Shown here: positions 53,494 to 63,058 of the stretch, piece after piece
Layout of the letters: each line of letters opens with the position of its first letter
Position numbering within the stretch: the first letter of the stretch is position 1
Position numbers and translations under genes: made by a program
Source of the DNA: M3007 sp035299505
Lineage (GTDB): Bacteria; Bacteroidota; Bacteroidia; Chitinophagales; Saprospiraceae
Reading direction: 5' to 3'
Length of the DNA stretch: 64,000 nt
Assembly (NCBI GenBank): GCA_035299505.1
Contig: DATGWL010000222.1
Coordinates: 37,438 to 101,437, forward strand
Notes under the pieces: generated by a model
What the model was told of the DNA's origin: nothing
Databases searched by the model: none
What the model saw: the letters and a program-made list of their open reading frames with translations, nothing else

Positions 53494-53714
53494 CCCCGGA
53501 ATGGTATTCCGGGAATTCTTATTCGAGATGAGAAATACTTCCCGGAATATCATTCCGGGATACATCCTCTACCCAACCGCGATGCGGTCAAACTCAGATA
53601 ACCCTCCGCCGTGCGGGGGGGACCTCCGCACAGATGCAGGAGATCTTCGTATAGATACGGGGGGACTTCCACACTGCGGGGGATAAACTTTTCAAACGGC
53701 GGCTGAACCCGCCG
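53494..53714. repeat. Cluster of dispersed palindromes
   Basis: CCCCGGAAT-GGT-ATTCCGGGA (53494-53514), TCCCGGAAT-ATC-ATTCCGGGA (53540-53560), ACCGC-GAT-GCGGT (53576-53588), GTGCGG-GGGGACCT-CCGCAC (about 53614-53633) and CGGCGG-CTGAAC-CCGCCG (53697-53714). Members of all three palindrome families occur together here, filling the gap between pepD and the next gene. Confidence 0.88.
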
Positions 53715-53722
53715 GCACATCC

Positions 53723-56700
53723 ATGCGTACACTCCTCCTTCTCCTCCTTTCCAGCTTTTTACACGCCCAGTCTGCCCCCTTTTTTGATGCCATGCAATGG
53801 CGCTGCATCGGTCCGCACCGGGGCGGCAGAACGGTGGGCGCTGTGGGAGTACCTCAACAGCCCGGCACCTTTTACATCGGCGTAAACAACGGCGGGGTGT
53901 GGAAAACAACCGATTACGGTCGGGTTTGGACGCCTATATTCGACGATCAACCCACGGGCTCCATTGGCGATGTGGTGGTGGCGCCAAGTAATCCGGACAT
54001 CCTGTATGTGGCCAGCGGAGAAGGGCTGCAACGCCCCGACCTGAGTGTGGGCAATGGTATTTACCGTTCTTCCAACGGTGGTAAAACCTGGACCCACACC
54101 GGTCTCAAAGACGGCCTGCAAATTGGAGGCCTGGCCATTGACCCCACCAACCCCGATAGGGTATTTGCCGCCGTATTGGGCCACCCATACGGCCCTAATC
54201 CGGAGCGCGGCGTGTATCGCACCCTGAACGGAGGCAAAACCTGGGAACAGGTGAAGTTTATGGACGAAAACACCGGCGCCATTCAGGTGGCCATCGATCC
54301 ATCTGATCCCAATACCATTTACGCTGATTTTTGGGCCAATCGGCTGGCCCCCTGGGAAAACGGCACCTTCGCCGGCCCCAATTCAGGCTTGTGGAAATCC
54401 ACCGATGGCGGCAATACCTGGAAAAAACTCTTCAAAGGGCTGCCCTCCCCTGCTCTTGGACTCGGTCGTATAGGATTTTGCATTTGCCCATCCATGCCTT
54501 CGCGCCTGTATGCCACGGTAGATTGCGCCAAACAGTCAGCTTTCGCTAAAAACTACGGAGGCATATACCGCTCAGACGATGCCGGCGAAAACTGGTATCA
54601 AATTCAGGAGGACGAACGACTCTGGGGGCGCGGCAGCGATTTTGCAGAAATCAAAGCCGACCCGAAAAATCCGGATGTGGTGTATTCTGCCAATGTAGCC
54701 GCCTGGAGAAGCACCGACGGCGGCAAAACCTGGTTCTGCTTCCGAGGCGCGCCGGGCGGCGACGACTACCACCGCATCTGGATCAACCCCACCGACCCCA
54801 AAATCATGCTGCTGGCCTCAGATCAGGGCGCCATTATCACGGTAAACGGTGGCCAAACCTTCAGTTCCTGGTACAATCAGCCCACGGCACAGTTTTACCA
54901 TGTAAGCACAGACAATGCTTTCCCGTACAATGTTTACGGCGGCCAGCAGGAAAGCGGATCCGCAGGTGTCAGCAGCCGCGGTAACGACGGACAGGTAACC
55001 TTCCGGGAGTGGCATCCGGTGGGTGTGGATGAATATGGCTATGTAGCCCCTGATCCGCTGGACCCAAACATCATTTACGGCGGCAGGGTAACCCGCCATG
55101 ACAAACGCACCGGACAAACCCAAAACATTCGGCCAGACGCCCTGAACAGCGGCAAATACCGGGTATTGCGCACAGCGCCCGTGATCTTTTCTCCGGTGGA
55201 TCCGCATTGCCTGTATTTTGCCACCAATGTGTTGTTCAAAACCAAAAACGGAGGCCATTCCTGGGAAGAAATATCGCCTGATTTGAGCCGCGAAACCTGG
55301 GATGTACCCTCCTGTCTGGGCGTTTTCACCCCTGAAGCCGAAAAAACCAAACGTCGCCGAGGAGTTATATACGCCCTGGCTCCTTCCCAGCAGGACACCA
55401 ATACCATTTGGGCCGGCACCGACGATGGTTTGATCCACATCACCCGGGACGGCGGTAACAAATGGACCGACATCACCCCGCCGGCGTTGACCGCATGGAG
55501 TAAGGTATCACAGCTGGATGCCGGGCACTTCGATAACCAGACCTGCTACGCTGCCATCAACCGGATACGCCTGGATGATTTGCGTCCGCACATCTGGCGC
55601 ACGCACGATGGCGGCAAAACCTGGAAGGAAATTACCCGCGGTCTGCCGGAAAACGAACCGATCAACACCGTGCGGGAGGATCCCAAACAAAAAGGCCTGT
55701 TGTACGCCGGCTCTGAAAACGCCGTGTATGTGTCGTTCGACGACGGAGAAAACTGGCATTCCCTGCGCCTGAACATGCCGGCTACCAGTATCAGAGATTT
55801 GGTGGTGAAGGATGATGATCTGGTGGTGGGTACCCACGGGCGTTCCTTTTGGATCCTGGATAATATCACCCCTTTGCGCCAGCAGGCAGCCGGCCGGAAA
55901 AGTGAACAGGGCGTGCTGTTGTACACCCCGCAAACGGCCTACCGGGTGCGCTGGAATATGAATACTGATACCCCATTGCCTCAGGAAGAACCCGCCGGGC
56001 AAAATCCGCCAGACGGGGCAATGATAGATTATGTGTTGGAGGAAGATGCCAGGGATATCCGGCTGGAAATTTTAGACAGCAATGGCAGCATTGTCAGGAG
56101 CTATCGACCTGATGATCCGGCGCCAGAAGTAAGTTCGGTGAATTTCCCGTTGTACTGGATCCGCCCGTTTCAGGTGCTTTCCGGAAAAAAGGGGGCACAC
56201 CGGTTCTGTTGGGACATGCATTATGACTCTTACGAGAATGAAATACAGGGTTTTTCTGCAGGTTTCCCTATATCGGCCGTTTATGGAGAAACAACACCGA
56301 AAGCTGTTGTGCCATGGGTGATGCCTGGAGTATACACCGTGAGGCTCAGTGCCAATGGAAAACAATATTCCCAGGAATTTGAGGTAAAAATGGATCCCAG
56401 GGTGAGCACCCCATTGGATCAGTTACAACTGCAACACGATTTATCGCTGGAAGTTTCAGGCAAAAGTTTTGTCATGCAGGATATGACAAAGGGTATAATG
56501 AAGACCATTATCTGGCTGGATTTTTACAAACTGGGAAACAAGGATGTGGAGTCGGAAAACGTGCTGGCACTGCAAACCAAACTGGAGCAATGGAGTAAAA
56601 AAGCGCTTGATATTGCCGGGAGGACTATGATGTTAACCCAATTACTGCAGGAATCAGATATGCCGCCAACCAAACAAATGGTTCAATCTGCTGCTGACCT

Positions 56701-57442
56701 GGAGAAGCCGTTTGAGGAAACCTCAGCTGAAATTCGTCTTTTATACCAAAAGGAAGGAGCACTGATCTCCAAAGCAGAGAAGTATTACGAACAATCGAAA
56801 GGGAATAACAGGTTCATTCCATACCAACATCCTGAACCGGGCGCTCAGGGGTATCGTATGCTGTTCCAACCCGACCTTTCCAACGCCAAATTCCCCAAAG
56901 GCATCTGGAGTGTGAATGAAAACGGCGAGCTGACTGCTACCGAAGATCAGTGCATATTTACCCGTGAAACGTACAAAAACTTTGTGCTGGACCTCGAGTT
57001 CAAAACCGCAGAAGGCACCAACTCCGGGGTGATTATCCATTGTTCAGACCCGAACAACTGGATTCCAAATTCGGTGGAAATTCAGATTGCCGACGATTAC
57101 GCCAAAGAGTGGAGTCAGGCGGATCCCACCTGGCAATGCGGGGCCATTTTTGGGCATTTGGCGGCAGAAAAGAAAGCCGTCAAGCATCCGGGCGAATGGA
57201 ACCGATATACGATTTACTGTATGGACCGGCAGATTTATGTGGTCCTCAACGGCGAGCAGGTGACGCACATGGATATGAACCGCTGGATTTCCGGCACGCA
57301 CAATCCGGACGGCTCTGCTATACCCTCCTGGTTGTCCAGGCCATTTGCTACCCTGCCTCTTGAAGGGTACATCGGATTCCAGGGCAAGCATGCCGGCGCA
57401 CCAATTTGGTTCCGAAATATCCGGATCAGAGAGTTGTGGTAA
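53723..57442 (+). CDS. Secreted BNR/sortilin-like propeller protein fused to a DUF1080 domain
   Basis: 1239 residues. Signal peptide (1-16, FLHAQ). Long run of propeller repeats (about 20-720), many with the BNR form S-x-D-G-G-K-T-W (e.g. RSSNGGKTWTHTG, HDGGKTWKEI). A region with FWILDNITPLRQ and an Ig-like part follow (to about 960), then a helical stretch, and a C-terminal DUF1080 (3-keto-disaccharide hydrolase-like) domain (about 1045-1238, LEFKTAEGTNSGVIIHCSD, IQIADD, WNRYTIYC, IGFQGKHAGAPIWFRNI). The C-terminus shows no T9SS sorting domain. Sugar-related hydrolysis is possible but unproven. Confidence 0.88.
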   Translation: MRTLLLLLLSSFLHAQSAPFFDAMQWRCIGPHRGGRTVGAVGVPQQPGTFYIGVNNGGVWKTTDYGRVWTPIFDDQPTGSIGDVVVAPSNPDILYVASGEGLQRPDLSVGNGIYRSSNGGKTWTHTGLKDGLQIGGLAIDPTNPDRVFAAVLGHPYGPNPERGVYRTLNGGKTWEQVKFMDENTGAIQVAIDPSDPNTIYADFWANRLAPWENGTFAGPNSGLWKSTDGGNTWKKLFKGLPSPALGLGRIGFCICPSMPSRLYATVDCAKQSAFAKNYGGIYRSDDAGENWYQIQEDERLWGRGSDFAEIKADPKNPDVVYSANVAAWRSTDGGKTWFCFRGAPGGDDYHRIWINPTDPKIMLLASDQGAIITVNGGQTFSSWYNQPTAQFYHVSTDNAFPYNVYGGQQESGSAGVSSRGNDGQVTFREWHPVGVDEYGYVAPDPLDPNIIYGGRVTRHDKRTGQTQNIRPDALNSGKYRVLRTAPVIFSPVDPHCLYFATNVLFKTKNGGHSWEEISPDLSRETWDVPSCLGVFTPEAEKTKRRRGVIYALAPSQQDTNTIWAGTDDGLIHITRDGGNKWTDITPPALTAWSKVSQLDAGHFDNQTCYAAINRIRLDDLRPHIWRTHDGGKTWKEITRGLPENEPINTVREDPKQKGLLYAGSENAVYVSFDDGENWHSLRLNMPATSIRDLVVKDDDLVVGTHGRSFWILDNITPLRQQAAGRKSEQGVLLYTPQTAYRVRWNMNTDTPLPQEEPAGQNPPDGAMIDYVLEEDARDIRLEILDSNGSIVRSYRPDDPAPEVSSVNFPLYWIRPFQVLSGKKGAHRFCWDMHYDSYENEIQGFSAGFPISAVYGETTPKAVVPWVMPGVYTVRLSANGKQYSQEFEVKMDPRVSTPLDQLQLQHDLSLEVSGKSFVMQDMTKGIMKTIIWLDFYKLGNKDVESENVLALQTKLEQWSKKALDIAGRTMMLTQLLQESDMPPTKQMVQSAADLEKPFEETSAEIRLLYQKEGALISKAEKYYEQSKGNNRFIPYQHPEPGAQGYRMLFQPDLSNAKFPKGIWSVNENGELTATEDQCIFTRETYKNFVLDLEFKTAEGTNSGVIIHCSDPNNWIPNSVEIQIADDYAKEWSQADPTWQCGAIFGHLAAEKKAVKHPGEWNRYTIYCMDRQIYVVLNGEQVTHMDMNRWISGTHNPDGSAIPSWLSRPFATLPLEGYIGFQGKHAGAPIWFRNIRIRELW

Positions 57443-57450
57443 CCGGCTCT

Positions 57451-57489
57451 GTTAGTGACGGGGCGACTGGCAGTCAACCCGTCACTAAC
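57451..57489 (+). terminator. Hairpin after the BNR-DUF1080 gene
   Basis: GTTAGTGACGGG (57451-57462) pairs perfectly with CCCGTCACTAAC (57478-57489), with GACTGGCAGTC in the loop. No T-run follows, so it may be a 3'-end stabiliser or a factor-assisted terminator. Confidence 0.65.
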
Positions 57490-57544
57490 AAAGCCTACAG
57501 CCCAATACCCACCCTGCCAAACAAACATCTCATTAAATTTTTTT

Positions 57545-57558
57545 TGAATTTTAAATCA
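57545..57558. promoter_or_regulatory. ARG-box-like site upstream of the arginine operon
   Basis: TGAATTTTAAATCA differs at one position from the ArgR/AhrC half-site pair TGAAT-W4-ATTCA. It lies in an AT-rich tract (57531-57620). A further lone ATTCA half-site is at 57604-57608. Regulation by ArgR is inferred; no argR gene is in the window. Confidence 0.4.
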
Positions 57559-57790
57559 TGATAAAAACACAATTAAAGAATATTATTTTAAATAAACGCA
57601 ATAATTCAATATAAAAAACCAAAACCTTGTCAACCTCCTTCCTCTTACTCAAAAAAATTTTCGCACTGTTTTTCAAACTCCCTTTTCTTTACACCTTCCA
57701 ATGGCCAGTTTAACGCTGTGCCGACTCAAATTTTTAACCTGTACCTCTACCATCCAAGGCGACAACGGCCTGTACATCGGTTGATTTGAA

Positions 57791-57928
57791 ATGAAAAAAA
57801 ACTCATCCACTGCTCACAATTTTGAGGCGCCTGCTACGGCTGCATCAAAGCGTGGTGTTTTTGCCGTACCGGTATCCCGGGCGTTTTTTACCCTTTCCTT
57901 CCCGCGTCCCCTTGGGGTGCGACGATAA
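57791..57928 (+). CDS. Candidate leader peptide of the arginine operon, 45 residues
   Basis: ATG at 57791, TAA at 57926-57928. The peptide starts MKKNSSTAHNFEAP and ends RPLGVRR, with five arginines and two adjacent CGA codons directly before the stop. A hairpin CGCGTCCCC-TT-GGGGTGCG overlaps its last codons, and TGCCGG-TTTT-CCGGCA lies just before the next gene. Arginine codons at the end of a short ORF ahead of an arginine operon suggest attenuation, but five arginines in 45 residues is weak evidence. Confidence 0.4.
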   Translation: MKKNSSTAHNFEAPATAASKRGVFAVPVSRAFFTLSFPRPLGVRR

Positions 57929-58093
57929 ACCCAGGCTGAATTCCTGATCAAGCCCTGCCCGGATTGCGCTCGTTGCGATCCTGGTAAGCCTCTGTATCAT
58001 TCCTCTTTCCATGGCATTGCCTGGAAGCGGGAATGAGCGCATCTTTTCACCTGCCGGTTTTCCGGCATCTCAACGCCTTCTTGTCATTCTCTC

Positions 58094-58768
58094 ATGGAAC
58101 AATCCTTTTTTAACGTGCTGGTGGCCACGGAAGCGCATTACGATTTTGCGCCGCTGATTTGCGAGGAAATGGAATCCTCCGCCAAAGCGCGCGGAACCGG
58201 CATTGCCAAACGATCTCCGGAATACCTGCAACAAAAAATGAGCGAGGGAAAAGCCGTCATAGCCTTCTCCGATAAAGGAGAGTGGGCCGGCTTTTGTTAC
58301 ATCGAAACCTGGGGACACGGGCAATACGTGGCCAACTCAGGACTCATTGTCTCGCCACATTTCCGCAAAGGAGGACTGGCGCGACTCATCAAACGCCGCA
58401 TTTTTCAACTGAGCCGGGAAAAGTATCCCGAGGCTAAAATTTTCGGTCTGACCACCGGTCTGGCGGTCATGAAAATCAACTCAGAACTGGGTTACGAGCC
58501 TGTTACCTACTCTGAGCTCACCTCCGACGATGCTTTCTGGGCCGGCTGCCAAAGTTGTGTCAACTTTGAAATCCTGATGAGTAAAGAGCGTAAAAACTGT
58601 CTATGTACAGCCATGCTCTACGATCCGGCCGAACAAAAAAACCTGCCGGAACAGACAGCCGAGAAAAAGGGCCCTACCATTCTTTCCGAGAAATGGCAAA
58701 AAGCCCGTGCCCGTGCCCTGCAAATCTTCAAACCCAGGGCGGAGAAACTGCTGGCTTTATTTTTCTGA
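58094..58768 (+). CDS. GNAT acyltransferase, probable first step of arginine synthesis
   Basis: 224 residues. GNAT core with GEWAGFCYIETWGHGQYVAN, then SGLIVSPHFRKGGLARLIKR (about 90-109; acetyl-CoA loop RKGGLA) and FGLTTGLAVMKINSELGYEP. C-terminal part with ERKNCLCTAMLYDP and a basic tail. Position directly before argG (18 bases) and this sequence type point to the N-acylglutamate synthase role filled in other phyla by ArgA or ArgJ. Whether it transfers acetyl or succinyl groups cannot be told. Confidence 0.8.
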   Translation: MEQSFFNVLVATEAHYDFAPLICEEMESSAKARGTGIAKRSPEYLQQKMSEGKAVIAFSDKGEWAGFCYIETWGHGQYVANSGLIVSPHFRKGGLARLIKRRIFQLSREKYPEAKIFGLTTGLAVMKINSELGYEPVTYSELTSDDAFWAGCQSCVNFEILMSKERKNCLCTAMLYDPAEQKNLPEQTAEKKGPTILSEKWQKARARALQIFKPRAEKLLALFF

Positions 58769-58786
58769 TTTTCAAACACTTAGAGC

Positions 58787-59989
58787 ATGAGCAAGAAAAA
58801 AGTGGTTCTGGCCTTCAGTGGCGGACTCGATACTACCTACTGCGCCATTTACCTGAGCCAAAGCCAGGGCATGGAGGTGCATGCCCTCACGGTTCAAACC
58901 GGCGGGTTTTCCGAACTGGAATTGCAGCAAATTGAATCGTACGCCCGCGCGCTTGGGGTGGCTTCTTTCCAGATAGCCGATGTTACCAGCCAATATTACG
59001 ATTCCTGTATCCGATACCTCATTTACGGAAATGTGCTAAAAAACGGCACATACCCGCTGAGTGTGAGCGCAGAACGCATGAGTCAGGCTATTGCTGTGGC
59101 TGCCTATGCACGTCAAATGGGTGCTGACGCCGTGGCACACGGGAGCACAGGCGCCGGCAACGATCAGGTGCGTTTTGACATGGTTTTCCAAAGCATGTTA
59201 CCCGGCGTGGAGATCCTTACGCCCATCCGCGATCAGCGGCTTAGCAGGGAGGCTGAAATTGACTTTTTGAAAGCCAATGGCGTGAACATGGACTTTGCCA
59301 AGGCTGCCTACAGCATCAACAAGGGTCTTTGGGGCACTTCGGTTGGAGGGAAGGAAACCCTTACCAGCCGTCAGCCATTGCCAGAATCTGCCTGGCCTAC
59401 CCAGGTAAGCAAAACCGAGCCGGAAAGCCTGCGCCTGGATTTTGAAAAAGGTGAATTGAAAGCGGTGAACGGACAAGTATTTACCCATCCGGCAGCGGCT
59501 ATAGCTCACCTGCAAGACATTGCGCAACCCTTTGGCATTGGAAGGGATATACACGTGGGCGACACCATTATTGGCATCAAGGGACGGGTGGGGTTTGAAG
59601 CCGCTGCGCCGATGTTGATCATCAAGGCACACCATTTAGTGGAAAAACACACCCTCACCAAACACCAGCTTTTTTGGAAAGACCAACTGGCCAGCTGGTA
59701 TGGCAACTGGCTGCACGAGGGTCAGCTGCTGGACCCCGTGATGCGCAATATTGAGCAATTCCTGGAAGACACCCAGCAAACAGTTACAGGCACTGTTTTT
59801 TGCACCCTTTACCCCTACCGATTTACGCTGGACGGGGTGGAAAGTCCGCACGATTTGATGAATAGTCGTTTTGGCAGTTACGGGGAAATGAACACCGGCT
59901 GGAGTGGTGAAGACGTGCGTGGTTTTGCCAAAATATTTGGCAACCAAACCGCTATTTATCACAAAATCAACGAATTGAGCCATGGATAA
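58787..59989 (+). CDS. argG: Argininosuccinate synthase
   Basis: 400 residues. ATP-binding PP-motif AFSGGLDTT (9-17), the HGSTGAGNDQVRFD segment (about 119-132), and TPIRDQRLSREAE. It joins citrulline and aspartate with ATP in the cytoplasm. Length is typical. Its last 8 bases overlap the argC start, indicating translational coupling. Confidence 0.96.
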   Translation: MSKKKVVLAFSGGLDTTYCAIYLSQSQGMEVHALTVQTGGFSELELQQIESYARALGVASFQIADVTSQYYDSCIRYLIYGNVLKNGTYPLSVSAERMSQAIAVAAYARQMGADAVAHGSTGAGNDQVRFDMVFQSMLPGVEILTPIRDQRLSREAEIDFLKANGVNMDFAKAAYSINKGLWGTSVGGKETLTSRQPLPESAWPTQVSKTEPESLRLDFEKGELKAVNGQVFTHPAAAIAHLQDIAQPFGIGRDIHVGDTIIGIKGRVGFEAAAPMLIIKAHHLVEKHTLTKHQLFWKDQLASWYGNWLHEGQLLDPVMRNIEQFLEDTQQTVTGTVFCTLYPYRFTLDGVESPHDLMNSRFGSYGEMNTGWSGEDVRGFAKIFGNQTAIYHKINELSHG

Positions 59990-60965
59990 GCCCATAAAAG
60001 CCGGCATTGCCGGAGCGGCAGGATATACCGGCGGGGAGCTGATAAGGCTGTTGTTGCATCACCCTGATGTACACATAGCATTTGCCCATAGCAACAGCAA
60101 TGCTGGCAACCCGGTACACCAGATTCACCGTGATCTGGTGGGGGAAACCGATCTGATTTTTGCATCTGACCTCGATCTGGAAGCTGTGGATGTGCTGTTC
60201 CTCTGTGTTGGACATGGGGAAGCGCGCAAACTGTTGTCTACCCTGAAGGTGCCGGAACAGGTAAAGATCATTGACCTAAGTCAGGATTTCAGGCTTTCGG
60301 AACAAGCCGCCTGGGGTCAGCGCAACTTTGTGTATGGCTTGCCGGAACTGAATAAACCGGCCATTGCGGAGGCTTCCAGTATCGCCAATCCGGGTTGTTT
60401 CGCTACCGCCATTCAACTGGCCTTGTTGCCGCTGGCAAAAGCCGGATTATTGCAAGCAGTACACGTAACGGGCATTACCGGTGCTACCGGAGCCGGCCAG
60501 AGTTTGCAGGCGCCCCTTCACTTTCCCTGGCGCGCCAACAACATTTCAGCGTACAAATCACTGCAACACCAGCATTTGCACGAAATCAAACAATCGCTGA
60601 CGCAGCTCCAGCCGGGCACACACACCCTTCATTTCGTGCCCTGGCGCGGCGATTTCACCCGGGGTATATTTGTCAGCTGTGTCCTACCGTTTGCCGCAGG
60701 CCTGGGTGCAGCGGAGCAATTATATCAACAATACTATGAGAATCAGGCTTTTACACACGTGGTAGATTCACCGCTGGACCTGAAACAGGTAGTCAACACC
60801 AATAAATGCCTGATTCAACTGGAACATGCCGACGGGCAGCTTGTGGTACACGCCGCCATAGACAACCTGTTGAAAGGCGCCAGCGGACAAGCTGTGCAGA
60901 ATATGAACCTCATGTTTGGATTGGATGAGAAAGCCGGACTATCCCTAAAAGCCATTAATTTCTGA
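59982..60965 (+). CDS. argC: N-acyl-gamma-glutamyl-phosphate reductase
   Basis: 327 residues. NAD(P) loop GAAGYTGGEL (11-20), active-site cysteine in SIANPGCFATA (about 133-143) and the histidine in HFVPWRGDFTRGIF. It reduces the acyl-glutamyl phosphate made by ArgB. Overlaps argG and is followed by argD after 3 bases. Confidence 0.96.
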   Translation: MDKPIKAGIAGAAGYTGGELIRLLLHHPDVHIAFAHSNSNAGNPVHQIHRDLVGETDLIFASDLDLEAVDVLFLCVGHGEARKLLSTLKVPEQVKIIDLSQDFRLSEQAAWGQRNFVYGLPELNKPAIAEASSIANPGCFATAIQLALLPLAKAGLLQAVHVTGITGATGAGQSLQAPLHFPWRANNISAYKSLQHQHLHEIKQSLTQLQPGTHTLHFVPWRGDFTRGIFVSCVLPFAAGLGAAEQLYQQYYENQAFTHVVDSPLDLKQVVNTNKCLIQLEHADGQLVVHAAIDNLLKGASGQAVQNMNLMFGLDEKAGLSLKAINF

Positions 60966-60968
60966 GTC

Positions 60969-62096
60969 ATGCAATTATTTGATGTTTATCCACTGCAAAA
61001 TATCACTATAGACCGCGCACAGGGCGCCTGGGTCTGGGACGATCAGGGCCGCAAGTACCTGGATATGTACGGAGGTCATGCTGTGATTTCCATTGGTCAT
61101 ACCCATCCTCATTATCTGGACCGCTTACGCACTCAGTTGGAGAAAATCGGTTTTTATTCCAACTCTGTTCATTTGCCTATCCAACAGGAACTGGCCGATA
61201 CCCTTGGACAGCTGTCCGGAAAATCAGATTATCAGTTGTTTTTGTGCAATTCCGGGGCAGAAGCCAACGAGAATGCGCTCAAACTGGCCTCCTTTCATAC
61301 CGGCAGGAAAAAGATTGTGGCTTTTCAAAAGGCCTTTCATGGTCGCACTTCACTGGCAGTTGCTGCCACTGACAACCCCAACATTGTGGCGCCGGTGAAT
61401 GAAACCGGCAACATCTTGTTTTTGCCGTATAACGATGAGGCGGCCCTTCAAGCCTGTTTTCAGGAGCAAGGCAACGATATAGCCGCAGTGATCATTGAAG
61501 GCATTCAGGGTGTTGGCGGCATACACGTGGCTTCTGAAGCGTTTTTGAGGCAAATTCGTGCCTTATGCAATCAATATCAGGCTGTACACATTGCCGACAG
61601 CATTCAATGCGGATATGGTCGGAGTGGTCAGTTTTTCTCCCACGACTGGTCTGGTGTACAGGCCGATATTTACACCACCGCCAAAGGCATGGGCAATGGA
61701 TTCCCGGTAGCGGGCGTTTGGATTGCGCCAAAGTTCAAGCCCTGGCACGGTATGCTGGGCACTACTTTCGGTGGCAACCCGATGGCTTGTGCGGCGGCGC
61801 TGGCAGTTGCGGAGGTGATGATGCAGGAACAACTGATGGAAAACGCTGCCGCGCAGGGCACATACCTGATGGAGCAGTTACGTGCACAGGTGGGCATAAC
61901 GGATGTACGTGGGCGAGGTTTGATGATCGGCATTGAACTGGCGCCGGAGCACTCGGATTTGCGCAAACGATTATTGTTTGACAAGGGGGTATTTACCGGA
62001 GAAGCCAAACCCAATGTGGTTCGGCTATTACCCTCGCTGGCCATCACGCGGGCAGAAGCCGATCATTTTCTGGACGCATTCTGTTCACTTCTTTAA
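60969..62096 (+). CDS. argD: N-acylornithine aminotransferase
   Basis: 375 residues, class III aminotransferase. CNSGAEANENALKLA (about 94-108), FHGRTSLAVAAT, and the PLP lysine in TTAKGMGNGFPVAGV (about 240). It uses glutamate to make N-acylornithine. It lacks the cytosolic dimer extension of longer relatives; 375 residues is normal for Bacteroidota. Confidence 0.95.
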   Translation: MQLFDVYPLQNITIDRAQGAWVWDDQGRKYLDMYGGHAVISIGHTHPHYLDRLRTQLEKIGFYSNSVHLPIQQELADTLGQLSGKSDYQLFLCNSGAEANENALKLASFHTGRKKIVAFQKAFHGRTSLAVAATDNPNIVAPVNETGNILFLPYNDEAALQACFQEQGNDIAAVIIEGIQGVGGIHVASEAFLRQIRALCNQYQAVHIADSIQCGYGRSGQFFSHDWSGVQADIYTTAKGMGNGFPVAGVWIAPKFKPWHGMLGTTFGGNPMACAAALAVAEVMMQEQLMENAAAQGTYLMEQLRAQVGITDVRGRGLMIGIELAPEHSDLRKRLLFDKGVFTGEAKPNVVRLLPSLAITRAEADHFLDAFCSLL

Positions 62097-62107
62097 GGCC
62101 CTGGCCC

Positions 62108-63055
62108 ATGAAACAATTCACGTCAGTAACAGATATCGCCGATGTACAGGCTTTGATCCGGGAAGCGCTTGCATTGAAGGCCAATCCATTGGCTCATCAA
62201 CATTTGGGTAAAAACAAGACGCTCGGGCTTATTTTCCTCAATCCAAGTCTGCGCACGCGCATGAGTACCCAGATAGCCGCACAACAGCTGGGCATGAACG
62301 TCATAACACTGAATGCCGACAAGGATGGCTGGGCGCTGGAGTTTCAGGATGGCGCTGTGATGAATGGCAGCACCGTGGAGCATATACGCGATGCTGCACC
62401 GGTATTGGGCAGCTATTGCGATGTGATCGGAGTGCGTTGCTTTCCCGGTCTTCAATCCAGGGAAACAGATGATAGTGAGCATATTATGCGCGCATTTATG
62501 CGGCATACCGGCAAACCGTATGTGAGTCTGGAATCAGCTACCCTGCACCCATTGCAAAGTCTGGCTGATGCCATTACACTCACAGAACACAGACCTAAAC
62601 ATCGTCCGAAAGTGGTTTTGAGCTGGGCTCCACACATCAAACCTATTCCACATGCGGTAGCCAACTCATTTGCAGAATGGATGAACCGTTTGGATGTGGA
62701 ACTGGTGATTACCCATCCGGAAGGTTATGCGCTCAGTCCAAAATTTACCGGCCATGCCCGGATAGAACAGCAGCAGCAAAAGGCTTTGGAGGGCGCCGAT
62801 TTTGTATACGTGAAGAACTGGAGCAGCTATGCAGATTATGGCAAAATACTGACGGCAGATGCGTCCTGGATGCTGACCCAACAACACCTGAAAGAAACCA
62901 ATCAGGCGCGGGTGATGCATTGTTTGCCGGTGCGCCGGAATGTGGAACTGAGTGATGAAATACTGGACAGTTCAGCCAGTCTGGTACAGGAACAGGCCCG
63001 AAACCGGATTTTTGCCGCACAAGCGGTACTAAAACAATTACTGGAAAACAATTAA
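62108..63055 (+). CDS. argF': N-acylornithine carbamoyltransferase (ArgF' type)
   Basis: 315 residues. Carbamoyl-phosphate loop SLRTRMST (47-54), LHPLQSLAD near 143, and HCLPVRRNVE near 278. The sequence follows Bacteroides N-succinylornithine carbamoyltransferase closely (start KQFTSVTDI, block GMNVITLNADK). Residue 90, in MNGSTVEHI (85-93), is valine. From the family literature it is proline in succinylornithine enzymes and glutamate at the matching place in acetylornithine enzymes, so the acyl group used is open. Confidence 0.93.
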   Translation: MKQFTSVTDIADVQALIREALALKANPLAHQHLGKNKTLGLIFLNPSLRTRMSTQIAAQQLGMNVITLNADKDGWALEFQDGAVMNGSTVEHIRDAAPVLGSYCDVIGVRCFPGLQSRETDDSEHIMRAFMRHTGKPYVSLESATLHPLQSLADAITLTEHRPKHRPKVVLSWAPHIKPIPHAVANSFAEWMNRLDVELVITHPEGYALSPKFTGHARIEQQQQKALEGADFVYVKNWSSYADYGKILTADASWMLTQQHLKETNQARVMHCLPVRRNVELSDEILDSSASLVQEQARNRIFAAQAVLKQLLENN

Positions 63056-63058
63056 ACC

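Noticed and set aside
57845..58042. Minus-strand ORF of 65 codons in the arginine leader
   Set aside because: Antisense to the candidate leader peptide, no start signals or family resemblance.
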